In this document: positions 38,233 to 49,185 of the stretch, piece by piece | Position numbering within the stretch: position 1 is the first letter of the stretch | How the letters are laid out: each line of letters starts with the position of its first letter | NCBI GenBank assembly: GCA_024500155.1 | Contig: CM044867.1 | Location: forward strand, 12,475,632 to 12,539,631 | Source of the DNA: Chenopodium formosanum | Lineage: Eukaryota; Streptophyta; Magnoliopsida; Caryophyllales; Amaranthaceae | Length of the DNA: 64,000 nt | Direction: 5' to 3' | Program-made: the position numbers and the translations under genes | Notes under the pieces: model-generated | Database searches by the model: none | What the model was told of the DNA's origin: nothing | Seen by the model: only the letters and a program-made list of their open reading frames with translations

Positions 38233-39600
38233 GGGTATTACAAAACCAAACCGGATGATGAACAACTTTTCACTGCCATTATTGGTCGGGTTGAGTATAT
38301 AATCTTTGGAGTGCTTGAATCCATGTATAATCCAATACACTACATAAACCAACCTAATTCTTAGCCGAGTTTGCCCAAACCATAACTTATTATCCACTTT
38401 TAGTGTCCACATCACAAAACTGAGCTAAACTGATTTTGTGGCCATATAATTTTGATCCAAATATTATTTGGTTAGATAGGAATTTCAATAAGCTTTCCAA
38501 CGATATATCATAAGCCCAATTTTGATTTAAAACGAAGAAAAATATAAGCAAAACTTAGCCCAAACCAACACCCTTGCACTAAAACAGCATATCTTAAAAT
38601 CTACAAAATGTTTTGATCGGATTCTAATGGGATGGAAAGTAGACTTGATAAGATTTCCGACGATATATTATGTGCCTTATTTCGAGTCACGGATCAAAAG
38701 TTATCAAAGTTTTAAAAACACGTATAACTGGAATTCGCCGCGCCACGGCAAATGCCAGCGCAGCATGGCAAATTTTTCGTGACACGGTATTTTTCTAGGG
38801 TTTTTTCCGCAGCACTCTTCACTTCTAGGGTCGAGCTTCACCCTACTCTTTTTCTCTATAAATAGGAGGCTGATTTCCTCAGTTTTGAGGCACCATGCAA
38901 CAATCATTCTCTCTTCTCTCTCTTGCTTTAATGTAAACACTAACCTACCTTGTTCTTCCACAATACATCCCTTAAGCACTCCCAGACTCCGTACTTTACT
39001 CGTAGCTCTACACTTCCAATATTGATTTTTATTCTATTATTATTTATTGATCACCATGTTGCATGTTTAAAGGGAATATGTAATTGAATATAACGCCTAA
39101 TAAGATAATTTGGACAACTGGTTTATGTTACTTTTTAGCCTTGTTGTTTAATCAAGTGGTCACAATATATTAGAATCATGTGTTGCATTAATATACAACC
39201 AATTTAGCCTAATAATAGTTTTTTGGAGCAAATTGAATCTTTATTTGCATGCCTTTGAGATCGCAACAAATACATTTCACTATAAGAATCGAGTAGAGGC
39301 CAATACGGACGAATGTGACTCCATGACTCACTTCGTACTATCATCCCCGATCCTCCTTTCGTGGTTCCGAACCATATAGAGTAAATAGTCTCATGGATTA
39401 TAACTAGGGTGTAACCTTCACGGGTCAATCGTTTTTGCCTATTCGCTATCCCTTAATCGTGGTTGCTTTAAATGATCCGTGAACGGTTCACAAGTTCCTT
39501 AAAACTTGTTGGCAGCTCCCTACTTTGTTTTGTCCCTAATCGTATGTCAATTTCCACTTCCTATGAGTGCTATGCATATTCACAACATTTGCCATAGACA
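38233..39600 (+). mobile_element. Tat-type LTR (U3 with TATA, R, U5), copy 2
   Basis: The U3-like part has TTTCCAACGATATATCATAAG at about 38498 and a second version (TTTCCGACGATATATTATG) at about 38656. A GC-rich block (38735-38790) with repeated GGCAAAT words precedes TATAAATAG at 38857-38865. Then come a CT-rich leader (38900-38930) and the U5/leader part shared with copy 1. Ends and TSD were not determined. Confidence 0.6.
38857..38865 (+). promoter_or_regulatory. LTR TATA box
   Basis: TATAAATAG about 65 bp after the GC-rich block, followed about 40 bp later by a pyrimidine-rich leader typical of a transcription start. Confidence 0.6.
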
Positions 39601-40766
39601 GTAATAAAATTATTGCCAACCTGACCCGTATCCAACCCGAATATTTGCTAACCCGAATTAGCTCGACCCAAACCCGACCTAGACGACCCGTTTGCCAAGT
39701 CTAAGTGTAACCAAGCTTCCTAAAAGAAAAAGGTCATTTGGTTACACTTTACTAAATCCTATGCAAATTTTAACCTACTAATTAAACATCAAGGCATTGG
39801 CCGTGATTGCAATATTCCACTTGTTAAAACCTTCACCTCACCTCCAACATAATTTCGGATACGACAAAGGCACTCCTGCACTATGATACGTGCGTTATAG
39901 CGGGTGGCTACTTGTCCACCAATTCACTATATATGATACGTGAGTTATAGCCATTATTGATACAAATACAATAATTATTCATGCGTGTAATGCCATAGAT
40001 AGTAAAAAAATACATACTCATAATAACAAAAGATTAAGTATACATTATAGGCTTATAGTCATTGAGAGGATATATAATCATCAAGTTAATCATTGCAACT
40101 TGTGGAACCATCAAAAAGACATGTCGTCATTTTAGATTGTCGAATAGAGCTTAGTGATGGGTCTTTTGATGATGTATTTTGTATTGTATTATTTTTGGGT
40201 GTTTTATGCTTGGAATAAGTTGTGTATAATTTCCCTTTATGGATAGTCATTGCCCCCCTTTTATAGGTATTTAGGTGGCGGATTTGGTTGAGAGAGATGA
40301 AGTTGACTTCCCTTGATGTTAGGAAATAGTTCGTTGTTTAATACAAAGTAATTATAATACAACTAAAATTATAATACAACATTAATTCCCATGCATTAGA
40401 TGCACGGTTGTTTAATACAAAGTAATCATAATCACATATAATACTTGACATCAATTATTAAAAAGTATGAAGTATATAAATAAAAATAATCACATATAAT
40501 ACTTATAATGAGCGATTTAATATTATTGAATGTTTAGTTTAGATTTTATGTAAAGCAAATCTCATTATTTAGATACAATGATCCTTCATTATGGTATGAA
40601 ATTTTTTTTTAAAGCAAATACTTTTGAAGGGAAAATGTTCAATATAATGCTGTCACGCACGTGTCATTTTAGGTTCGTCTTTAGTAATATGTAATAGATT
40701 AGTAGAGCTATCAGTTCCTGCTCTCAAGTCGTGTTTGGGTCGGGCCAAATTAGGATCTAGTAAAAT
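39601..40766. other. Spacer, no gene recognised
   Basis: AT-rich DNA with a few direct repeats (GATACGTGCGTTATAG and GATACGTGAGTTATAG at 39895 and 39936; ATAATACAAC and CACATATAATACTT blocks at 40340-40505). It may belong to the Helitron ending at 40793. Confidence 0.35.
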
Positions 40767-40793
40767 CCGTGCATTGCACGGGAATTTAACTAG
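40767..40793 (+). mobile_element. Helitron 3' terminus (plus strand)
   Basis: The perfect 7-bp hairpin CCGTGCA-T-TGCACGG (40767-40781) is followed by a short spacer and CTAG (40790-40793), then T. This is the Helitron 3' end signature. The body lies to the left; its 5' end is not identified. Confidence 0.65.
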
Positions 40794-41204
40794 TAAAATT
40801 CAAAATGATGAACAAATTGAAGAGAGAGTAAAATAAACTAGCTTAGAGAGAAAATAGAGGGGACAAAATTCGAACTTAATACATGGTGATCAACAATATA
40901 ATGGTGATGAAGGATTTCAATCTAAAACAAAATGATGAACAAATTCAAGAGAGAATATTATAAAATTAAACATTTAATGATACAAAATTGAGAATTTAAC
41001 AAGATTGAACATTTAATGTTACAAAATTGAACATTTGATGATACCAAATTAAACATTTACATGTGAACTAGAATTCAAAAATTATAAGATGGCGTCATTA
41101 TGATAAAAATGAGGCCTTCCAAAGGGAGGTTTGTGATGTATGAGTAAATACATAATGAGGGGTATTGGGGTCATATCACGTAAATGCATTTCTACATTTA
41201 AAGT

Positions 41205-41600
41205 AATACCATTGGGTTATCAATTGTATCACTGGATGATCAAATAGTATCATTGAATATTCAGTGGTGCTATGTATGTATGTAGTGGTACTATATATTC
41301 ATTTAGTGGTATTCACTACATGTAGAAATAATATCACTACATAGTCAATGATATATCTAAGCTTTCAAAGGTACATACGAGTTTAGTACATAACGAGGGA
41401 TATATGCTCTGGATTTAGAGAGTACCACTGGGTAATTAATAGTATTATTGGATAATCAAATAATATCATTGAACATTCAGTGGTATTATATATTCATTCA
41501 ATGATACTGTATATTCATTCGGTGGTACTAATTACGTGTTTAAATAGTATCACTACGTAGTCAATAATATTATATAAGCATTCGGTGGTATATTTAAAAG
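41205..41600. repeat. Two diverged tandem copies of a 216-bp unit
   Basis: Copy 1 begins near 41205 and copy 2 near 41421; ATTGGGTTATC at 41211 aligns with ACTGGGTAATT at 41427. Both are built from the short words GTGGTA and ATATTCATT. 40794-41204 and 41601-42155 on either side hold AT-rich DNA with no gene. Confidence 0.75.
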
Positions 41601-42155
41601 TGGTCCAATTTGACCATCTCTCTCCTCCTTTCTCTCACCCTCATGTGCTTTACAATATTTTTACTTATTTTAAACTTTGATATGTATTTTTTTTTTTGAA
41701 AAGAAATTTTGATATGTATTTAAATACATATCAAACCTACATTAGTACTTCCTCCAAAAAAAGAGGCGGGGTGCAAGTAGATGTGTAGGTTAAAATTTGT
41801 ACCTTTGATCACCTTTATCATCAATCAAGCGAAATTGTCCAAAAGATGAAAAGTATTTATTCCAAATCTATCATACTAATATACTAAAGTAACCCCCAGC
41901 CAATCCCCAAAGTACACGTGTCGCGTTTATATTAAAAAATTTCCCGCCAAAATTCTTTTTTTTTTTCTTTTTTCTTTTTTTTTATTTCTTTTTTGTACAA
42001 ACTAACAACCTGGGGCATCGCCCGGACCACACGAAATGTGTAGAGTCGACCCATGATATTAATCCACGTGTAGCAATACATTATACATACATGTCCTTGC
42101 CACAGTAAACACCTCTTACGTCTCGCTACCCAGAAATTTCTCGACCTCCTTATTC

Positions 42156-42313
42156 CTTATATATTCAAACTCACCCTTCCCCAAACAAATTATATTTCCC
42201 TACCACCGCATTTTTAGAGAGAACAAAAACAGGGCAAACTACAAACCTTTTTCATTGCTTAGGGCTTTCTTGATCGATCGTTTGATCGATCTTACACGCA
42301 ACTTATCTTTCAG
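42156..42313 (+). promoter_or_regulatory. eRF1: eRF1 core promoter and 5'UTR exon
   Basis: CTTATATATTC at about 42157 is a plausible TATA box, followed by a CA-rich start region. The untranslated exon ends at 42313 in TTTCAG before GTATTTCTC. It carries the tandem words GATCGATCGTTTGATCGATC at about 42272. The start site is inferred, not shown. Confidence 0.5.
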
Positions 42314-42431
42314 GTATTTCTCTCTTTCTCTTGTTTGTTTTTGAATTAATTGATGTTTTGATTTTTTATTTTTATCGTGATTGTCTATGATCATATTTGA
42401 TGAATGAGTTAAGTTTTTTGAATTATTTGAT

Positions 42432-42475
<44 letters not shown>

Positions 42476-43362
42476 CGTAATTGTCATCATTTATATTTGA
42501 TATATGATCTTTTTGTTAATTAGTTTATGTTTTGGTTCTTTTTGCGTAATTGTTACGGATGTTTATGATTCATGTTTTATTATTATTATTATTTCGTCAA
42601 TAAAATGTTTAAAAAATTTACTTTGTATTGTAACTAATTAAGGGTTCGTTGGCATCGCTGTGGTTTTCTGTTTTTTGGTTTTTTGTTTTTTAAAAGTACT
42701 TTATATATGTCACATAATGAATCAAAATTATTTAGACTTATTAAAATCATGATAATTTTGAAAACTGACAACAGAAAAGTGGAAACACCTTTTTCTTGTT
42801 TCTTGTTTTTGGTTTTTAGTTTTCAAAATAACAGAAACTGAAAACGAAAAATGATGCCAAACAAGCCCTAAGTAATCAGTTAGTTGTTTTTTTTTTAAAA
42901 AAAATGTTTATATGATGTGAGTATATTTGTTTCTGTCCTTTTTTGGATTTTATGAAATTGGGTGGGTTTCTGATTGATAAAGTTGTTTTTGTGTTTTGTT
43001 ATTAAATTCTTCTATTTGGTTTGTGATGATATTTTTGTTGGTGATTCTTATATTGAAAAATTCATCTTAAAGTATATGTGGAGTTTCTGTTTGGAATTAA
43101 TTTATGATGATTATATCTAGTTATTTACAAGATGAATTTGTGATACAATAGATCTAAATATTTATAGGCTCATGATTTTAAATTTAGAATATTCAATACA
43201 ACCTTATCTTTACCTCAAAACCATCTGACTCCCAAATCGAACAATCAAGTAAAGAATTGGGCTGTCGTCGAAGGAATCAATAACCATTCTAAGAAAATTA
43301 GGCCACATATAATTTTAGTATTAATATTATTAACTCAGTCTAATGTTTTTTTTCCCCTCAAC

Positions 43363-43399
<37 letters not shown>

Positions 43400-43549
43400 A
43401 ATGTGTTTTTGAAAACCAACCAACTGACTCCCAAATCGAACAATCAAGAAAGGATCTATTGTATTGTTAGTCACCATTGCATTGTTGGTTGTTTGATTTA
43501 GTAATAGCTTTGCAGGTATGCTCGATTGTAATTTGACCCCGTTCATTTC

Positions 43550-43581
<32 letters not shown>

Positions 43582-44941
43582 GGTGAATTGAAAATATTTT
43601 TACTGAATTGGAATTATTTTTATTGATTTTCTATAGTATATTTCTTTTTAAAGTTCCTTATTTTTATTGAACTAAAATTATATTTACAGAAGTGAAATTG
43701 CCCTTATTATGTTGGCTGTTAGGGTGCCCTTATGATTTTTTGTTAACTAGTGATGAGTGGGAAAGCATATGCTTTGTTAGAGTGGCTATTGTGTTAAACT
43801 TGCATTATGTGTCTTTGCATTCTTCATATTTCGAAGTTAAATCAGCAACACCGAATTCATTTTTGATGATTAAAATCTATGAGTAGATGACAACTTGTCT
43901 TACAGCCTGTATCAAAACTTGACTTATTGCTTTTATGAAAAGAAGAAAATAAGCAACGAACATTCACCGAAATCATTTTTGATGATTAAAATCTATAGAA
44001 GGATTATTTTCCCCCCTGTAAAATTTTACATGGGAATAAGTTTTTGATAAGGATGGACCAAGGAATGCTTTCTTATCATCATTGAACTCCTATACTACAT
44101 CTACAACAAGTTATTAGTCCCTAAATGATCATTTAACTCCATTTTGGGAATAAACAAATTAGTTTAAGTTCTGAAGAAACTCAAGAAAGACAACAGCTTT
44201 ATATATAAGGCTTTGTACTGATTTTACTCTTGACAAATAGTATAGAGAGAAAACGGTGAATTTGAATAATGTGACTGGTGTAATCCTTGCATGTATATGA
44301 TTTGGTGTATATTTAAAGGGTGATTATGATAGTTGATTGCAGATGGATTAACATTTTTCTGCTTTTGCTGTTTGCGTGCTTGTAGATTCAATAAAATTGT
44401 GCTCTTTAAAAAATTTTGAACTACTGTGCTTTTTGTATTTGTTTTGGGATCAGTCTATATTGTTACTATGTTTCTACGTCTTGAGTTGATCTGAGGTTTA
44501 ATTTGGTTTGGCTGAAAACATTCGATGAACACAAATATTTTTATGGAAAAAAACATTATTTTAAGGAAATATACAATTCCTAGCCAATAAGAAAAGGAAA
44601 TGATTGTAAATGACCAAACCAAACCACTCCAAAATGGAGATGCCTCCTTGTTAAGTATTTTGGGTTTGTTTAGTTGAAAAGTCTAACCTTTCCTGATTTA
44701 TGTTGTGTTAGAACTCCAATTGATACTTAAATAGTTAGCTGTTTAATAATCTTTGAAACCGCATTGGAATAGTAATTCTAGAGGTCAGGGACTGTTGTAC
44801 ACTTAATTAAATGGCATTACTTTGTTTCTCTTATTTTTGCTTAACCTCAACAAGAGAAGAGGGGTACATTATCCCTGCTGCCTCGTCAGTAATCTTTTTC
44901 TTCCTGTAGTGCACTTACTTAAGTTCACACATTGTTCACAG
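42314..44941 (+). other. eRF1: eRF1 5'UTR (leader) intron, 2628 bp
   Basis: Donor CAG/GTATTTCTC at 42314 and acceptor TTGTTCACAG ending 44941, 25 bp before the eRF1 ATG. Leader introns of this kind often support expression of plant housekeeping genes. It contains poly(T/A) runs (42431-42471, 43363-43396, 43551-43580) and a Tourist-like MITE. The direct repeat CCAACTGACTCCCAAATCG / CCATCTGACTCCCAAATCG occurs at 43223 and 43418. Confidence 0.7.
42642..42868. mobile_element. Tourist/Harbinger-type MITE in the eRF1 leader intron
   Basis: Ends GGGTTCGTTGGCATC and GATGCCAAACAAGCCC are inverted, and TAA flanks both sides (42639-42641 and 42869-42871), the 3-bp target site of PIF/Harbinger elements. 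227 bp, non-coding. Confidence 0.75.
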
Positions 44942-44966
44942 ATAATTTTGTTAGAGTTTTGACAAA

Positions 44967-46292
44967 ATGACAATGACATTTGGTGATGGTCAAGAAACCG
45001 ACAAGAACATTGCAATCTGGAAGATCAAGAAGTTGATCAAAGCTTTGGAAGCTGCGAGAGGAAATGGCACCAGCATGATATCATTGATCATTCCTCCACG
45101 TGATCAAATATCTCGAGTCACTAAAATGCTCGGTGATGAATTTGGAACTGCATCCAATATCAAAAGTAGGGTTAATCGTCAATCTGTACTTGGTGCCATC
45201 ACATCTGCTCAGCAAAGATTGAAGCTTTACAACAGGGTGCCTGCCAATGGACTTGTTCTTTACACAGGTACAATTATAACTGAAGATGGCAAAGAAAAGA
45301 AAGTTACTATTGACTTTGAACCTTTCAAGCCCATCAATGCATCTCTTTACCTTTGTGACAACAAGTTCCATACCGAAGCTCTCAATGAACTGCTTGAATC
45401 TGATGACAAATTTGGGTTTATTGTGATGGATGGGAATGGAACCCTTTTTGGGACTCTTAGTGGCAACACTAGAGAGGTGCTTCACAAATTTAGCGTTGAC
45501 TTGCCAAAGAAACACGGCCGAGGTGGTCAGTCAGCGCTGCGGTTTGCACGTCTTCGAATGGAGAAGCGCCATAACTATGTGAGGAAGACAGCAGAGCTTG
45601 CTACACAGTTTTACATCAATCCACAAACCAGCCAGCCTAATGTTTCTGGGCTTATTCTTGCTGGTTCTGCTGATTTCAAGACTGAGCTCAGTCAATCAGA
45701 CATGTTTGATCCTCGGCTTCAAGCAAAGATACTGAATGTTGTGGATGTTTCTTATGGAGGAGAAAGTGGTTTCAATCAAGCAATTGAGCTGTCTGCTGAG
45801 ATTCTCGCCAATGTGAAGTTTATCCAAGAGAAGAAGTTGATTGGGAAGTACTTTGAGGAAATTAGTCAGGATACAGGGAAGTATGTTTTTGGAGTGGATG
45901 ACACGCTGAAAGCTTTGGAGATGGGTGCAGTGGAGACACTGATTGTTTGGGAGAATTTGGATATAATGAGGTTTGAGCTGAAAAATATTGTTACCGGTGA
46001 GTTAATCGTCAAACACTTTAACAAGGAGCAGGAGGCTGATCAGAACAACTTTCGCGATTCAGAAACTGGGGCGGATCTGGAAATTCAGGAGCAAATGCCA
46101 TTGTTGGAGTGGTTTGCTAATGAGTATAAGAAGTTTGGTTGTTCTCTTGAATTTGTTACCAACAAATCACAAGAAGGGTCACAATTTTGCCGTGGTTTTG
46201 GTGGGATAGGCGGGATCCTACGCTACCAGTTGGACATGAGGTCCTTTGATGAGTTCTCTGATGATGGAGGAGTCTATGAGGATTCTGACTAG
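44967..46292 (+). CDS. eRF1: Eukaryotic peptide chain release factor 1 (eRF1)
   Basis: 441 codons without an intron. eRF1 enters the ribosomal A site at a stop codon, recognises all three stops and triggers peptide release with eRF3. The N domain has TASNIKS (61-67) and YLCDNKF (128-134), the stop-codon reading motifs. The M domain has [14 protein letters not shown] with GGQ at 186-188, the peptidyl-tRNA hydrolysis loop. The C domain ends in the acidic tail [15 protein letters not shown]. The length fits plant eRF1. The start is the first ATG after the leader intron. The stop is TAG followed by CAATTA, and the frame continues open downstream (see the extension entry). Intact motifs and frame indicate a working gene. 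Confidence 0.98.
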   Translation: MTMTFGDGQETDKNIAIWKIKKLIKALEAARGNGTSMISLIIPPRDQISRVTKMLGDEFGTASNIKSRVNRQSVLGAITSAQQRLKLYNRVPANGLVLYTGTIITEDGKEKKVTIDFEPFKPINASLYLCDNKFHTEALNELLESDDKFGFIVMDGNGTLFGTLSGNTREVLHKFSVDLPKKHGRGGQSALRFARLRMEKRHNYVRKTAELATQFYINPQTSQPNVSGLILAGSADFKTELSQSDMFDPRLQAKILNVVDVSYGGESGFNQAIELSAEILANVKFIQEKKLIGKYFEEISQDTGKYVFGVDDTLKALEMGAVETLIVWENLDIMRFELKNIVTGELIVKHFNKEQEADQNNFRDSETGADLEIQEQMPLLEWFANEYKKFGCSLEFVTNKSQEGSQFCRGFGGIGGILRYQLDMRSFDEFSDDGGVYEDSD

Positions 46293-46298
46293 CAATTA
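46290..46298 (+). promoter_or_regulatory. eRF1: Readthrough-type stop context UAG-CAA-UUA
   Basis: TAGCAATTA matches the type I readthrough consensus UAG-CAR-YYA, the tobamovirus-type context. It is the stop of the gene that encodes the release factor itself. Confidence 0.85.
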
Positions 46299-46946
46299 AC
46301 CTCCTTTTCTTCATTACCTGTGCTGGGGGTGGGAAAAATCCCCTGCACCGGTGAACGAGCTGTCGGGGTCAGTTCGGCAGTTGCTGCTCAGTCAAAACAG
46401 GACCAGTTGTTGACAATATTAAATGAGGTTTTGATATTATATATACACAATAGATCCTGCATTACAACTTACCAGGTGGATCCTGTTAAGCTTTATACTT
46501 TGTTCGCTATTCTTGACAGGCGGATCTTGTTGCACTCACTGGTCTTGCTATGCAAGGTGGAGATGCAAGTGGTGCTTATCAGCTCGGACAACTTCCTTGT
46601 CCTACTTTTGACGAAGACTTTGCTGCCTCACTAGTGCACATGTGCTACCCTTGCACCATTGAGCGAGCTGCTGGGGTTAGTTTGGCAGCTGCTGCTTGGT
46701 CAGATTATGACATGATGTCAACATTATCAAATAAGGTTTGTTTTTTTTTTTTTTTTTTTTTAATTAATTTTGTCTTAGATTGTCTTTAAACAACAGTAAG
46801 TGTAATTGCTTTAGAGCTTCAGGTAGATCCAAGTTTACTTATCTGTTTTTACTTGACAGATGGATCTTGTTGAGCTTTCCGGTCAAGTGATTCGAGGTGG
46901 AGATGCAAGTAGTGCCAGGCAGCAGCATCCGACACTTGTTTACTGA
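46293..46946 (+). CDS. eRF1: Readthrough extension of eRF1 across two 3'UTR introns
   Basis: In frame with eRF1, 45 open codons follow the TAG (46293-46427). A GT-AG intron (46428-46519, 92 bp) leads to 72 codons (46520-46735), a second intron (46736-46859, 124 bp) to 28 codons, then TGA at 46944-46946. Both introns are phase 0, so readthrough would add about 145 residues. The part before intron 1 (CTGERAVGVSSAVAAQS) recurs before intron 2 (CTIERAAGVSLAAAAWS), and the part after intron 1 (ADLVALTG, then QGGDAS) recurs after intron 2 (MDLVELSG, then RGGDAS), so an exon-intron-exon unit of about 308 bp was duplicated. I do not recognise a domain. The exon junctions lie 135 and 351 nt beyond the normal stop, so normal termination should expose the mRNA to NMD. 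The known plant eRF1 circuit works this way. Confidence 0.8.
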
Positions 46947-47739
46947 GGAGGCAGAACTTTATGTGTTCTGTTTTCTGTAAAATTTCCTTGAGGTTGTTAC
47001 TCAGCCTGTGTGATCTGATATTTTATAATTCTAAGATTATGGCTTCTCATATATTGTTTGTTTCTGAGCTTATCTAAAAAATTTTGTATCAGGTGGCAAA
47101 CCAACTGTTGAGCTACATAGTTACGCTTGATTTGTCCTGTCGATTAGAGGCGGAACACTTCATCTCTGGTTAAACTGTTTTAGGGTTTGATGAAGAGCCT
47201 AAACCATTGCCGTTTTTCCGTTTTTAGCATTCTATGGTATTTGCTACGTCAGTTGTTACACTACCATTTTATACTTATATTTGGTGCCTTTGGAGACAGT
47301 AGTTAAGAATGGCCACAGACACGAGGCTGGGAGCATGGTTGCTATGCTTGTTGGATAATATGTTGGTTTGAATAAAACTTAATGAACTACATTATCGTAA
47401 AGAGCATTTGTGTTGTGTTTATTTGTATGTTTTAATTTGCTGCGCAAAATGCAATCAGGTTGTGTTTGGATACTAGTAATTCATTTCAAATGCTTGAATT
47501 GAAATTCAGAATTTGAAATTTTAGAATTCAATTCCAAAAGATGTGGTTGGAAAACATCATTATTTCAAATGTCAAATTCCAAGTCATGCTTGGGGTGAGT
47601 TGAATTTGTAAAGATGAAATTGAAACTTTTGGCTTTTGACACCTCTAGATATAGCTAAAATTGCGCCAAGTTGGACGAATTGATACTGAGCTAGAGCCTA
47701 GTGCAGTTAGTTTAATACAAGTATAGATAAAAAAAAATA
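46947..47739. other. eRF1 3' end and downstream spacer
   Basis: 46947 to about 47400 is the probable terminal 3'UTR; the poly(A) site was not determined. 47450-47640 carries GTGTTTGGATAC and repeated TTTCAAATG/GAATTGAAAT words, possibly a decayed MITE. No coding gene. Confidence 0.4.
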
Positions 47740-48648
47740 GGAAAAATAGAAATATCCAACCTTTGCGTGGTTTAATAATAACAATCTCACCTTTTGATTA
47801 TTATGGGACAATTCCATCTTTGCATGTCATCTTCTTTTAATAGACCCTAACTTGTTAGTGACTGATTTGTATAGGTTATATACTTATGTCACGTGTCAAA
47901 ATTTAATAGGTTTACTTTTTTTTTTTGTGAATAAAAAATTAGCCACCAACCCCCACTGTGAAACCTTAGCCCCTACCCTAGGCACCAACAAAATCGGCCG
48001 GTCGCACTCTATAACCTTCGAAAATGGCCGATCGGGACAAGGATGTGTTTTTAGGGCGTTTAAGGGGGGTTTTTGGGGGCTAGGGTGGGATTTTCGGGAA
48101 GGTTAGGGAGGTTGGGATGGAGTTTTCAGTAGCTGGGTGGGGATTCAACGGGTTTAATTTACATCCGCTAGGTGGGGTTTTCAAGGTGGTGGCTTTAGCC
48201 TATGGTGGTTATGATGGTTTGGGGGTGGGATTTGGTTTAGGGGTGATTTCGGGGTAGGATTTGGTCGGTGGGGTGGCTTTAGGTATTGGGGGTTTTCGGC
48301 CGGCCGTTTTCAGGGTTTTAGGGCCGCGGGCGGTCGATTTTTGGTGGGGCTAAGGTAAGGGTAGGGTATCACAGTGAATTGGGGGGTGGCTGGTGGTTGT
48401 GGGATTTTTTCTTTTTAATTTTTTTTTACTTGTTTTTGTTTTAAACTTTTTATTTTGACCAATTATTGAGCGATACGTGGCGTTAAAAATATATTAAAAA
48501 AAAAATTTTAACTTGTTTAACAGGTTCTATTTAAAAGGTTTGTTAAAAGAATATGACATACAAAGGTGGAATTGCCTCGTAATAATCAAAAGGTGGGGTT
48601 GTTATTGTCAGACCATGCAAAGGTGGGATTATTAATTTCCATTTTCCC
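47740..48648. mobile_element. Mutator-like non-autonomous element with about 110-bp TIRs and G-rich interior
   Basis: The left arm (AACCTTTGCGTGG, ATCTCACCTTTTGATTATTA, TCCATCTTTGCATGTCAT; 47740-47850) is repeated inverted on the right (TGACATACAAAGGTGGA, TAATAATCAAAAGGTGGGGT, CATGCAAAGGTGGGATT; 48535-48648). The interior (48040-48400) is a long stretch of GGGG and GGTGGG runs, a possible captured gene fragment. No intact ORF, and the TSD is unclear in the A-rich flanks. Confidence 0.65.
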
Positions 48649-48942
48649 TTAAAATAATGGTACTTAAAATTTTCATTGAGGCGCCGATTGATTTAATGTA
48701 CTACTTCTGTTAATGGTTATCTGCAACTTTTACAAAAAATAGACGTTGAACATTATGTGCAATGTTTTCAAATTTTCCATCTTTAGTCAAGTTTTTTTAA
48801 CAAAATTACAAAAACACCATTACTTTAAAAGTTATAGCATCAATTACATTCTTAAAACAAAATTAATCTAACTATTTTTATCAAATTTGCTTCATCTCCC
48901 CCAGTAACTCATTGAAATCGACCAAACTAGCTCATCTTTATT

Positions 48943-49185
48943 ATGCAAAAAATCATCCAATTTCTCTACATTCATACCTTAAATTTCACCTTCTTCATCT
49001 TCTCCATTACCTTTCTCTCTCCTCCTTCAACCTCATCCCAGATCTGGTACGGCGAAGAAGAGGACAACGAACAAGAACACCATTGTAGGGAATATTTCAA
49101 GCATTATGATAACCCCAAACTTGAACCCCACTGTGATCATACACTAAAGTACGGTGGCGTTCCAAAGGGAAAGACAAAGAGCTAA
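48943..49185 (+). CDS. Small ORF with signal-peptide-like N-terminus, 3' end cut by an LTR
   Basis: 80 codons from ATG. Residues about 5-27 are hydrophobic (FLYIHTLNFTFFIFSITFLS), like a signal peptide, followed by an acidic and His/Cys-containing part (WYGEEEDNEQEHHCREYF, then EPHCDHTLKYGG). The last residues appear to be LTR/leader sequence, so the true C-terminus is missing. I do not recognise a family. It may be a host exon interrupted by the retrotransposon or a chance ORF. 48649-48942 upstream is AT-rich with no other feature. Confidence 0.35.
   Translation: MQKIIQFLYIHTLNFTFFIFSITFLSPPSTSSQIWYGEEEDNEQEHHCREYFKHYDNPKLEPHCDHTLKYGGVPKGKTKS

Noticed and set aside
46320..46634. A separate small gene after eRF1 read straight through intron 1
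   Set aside because: The spliced frame in phase with eRF1 explains the repeat structure and stops better; reading through the 92-bp intron shifts the frame.
47852..48106. Plus-strand frame in the G-rich TIR element
   Set aside because: It lies inside a transposon insert with extreme GC skew and no recognisable domain.
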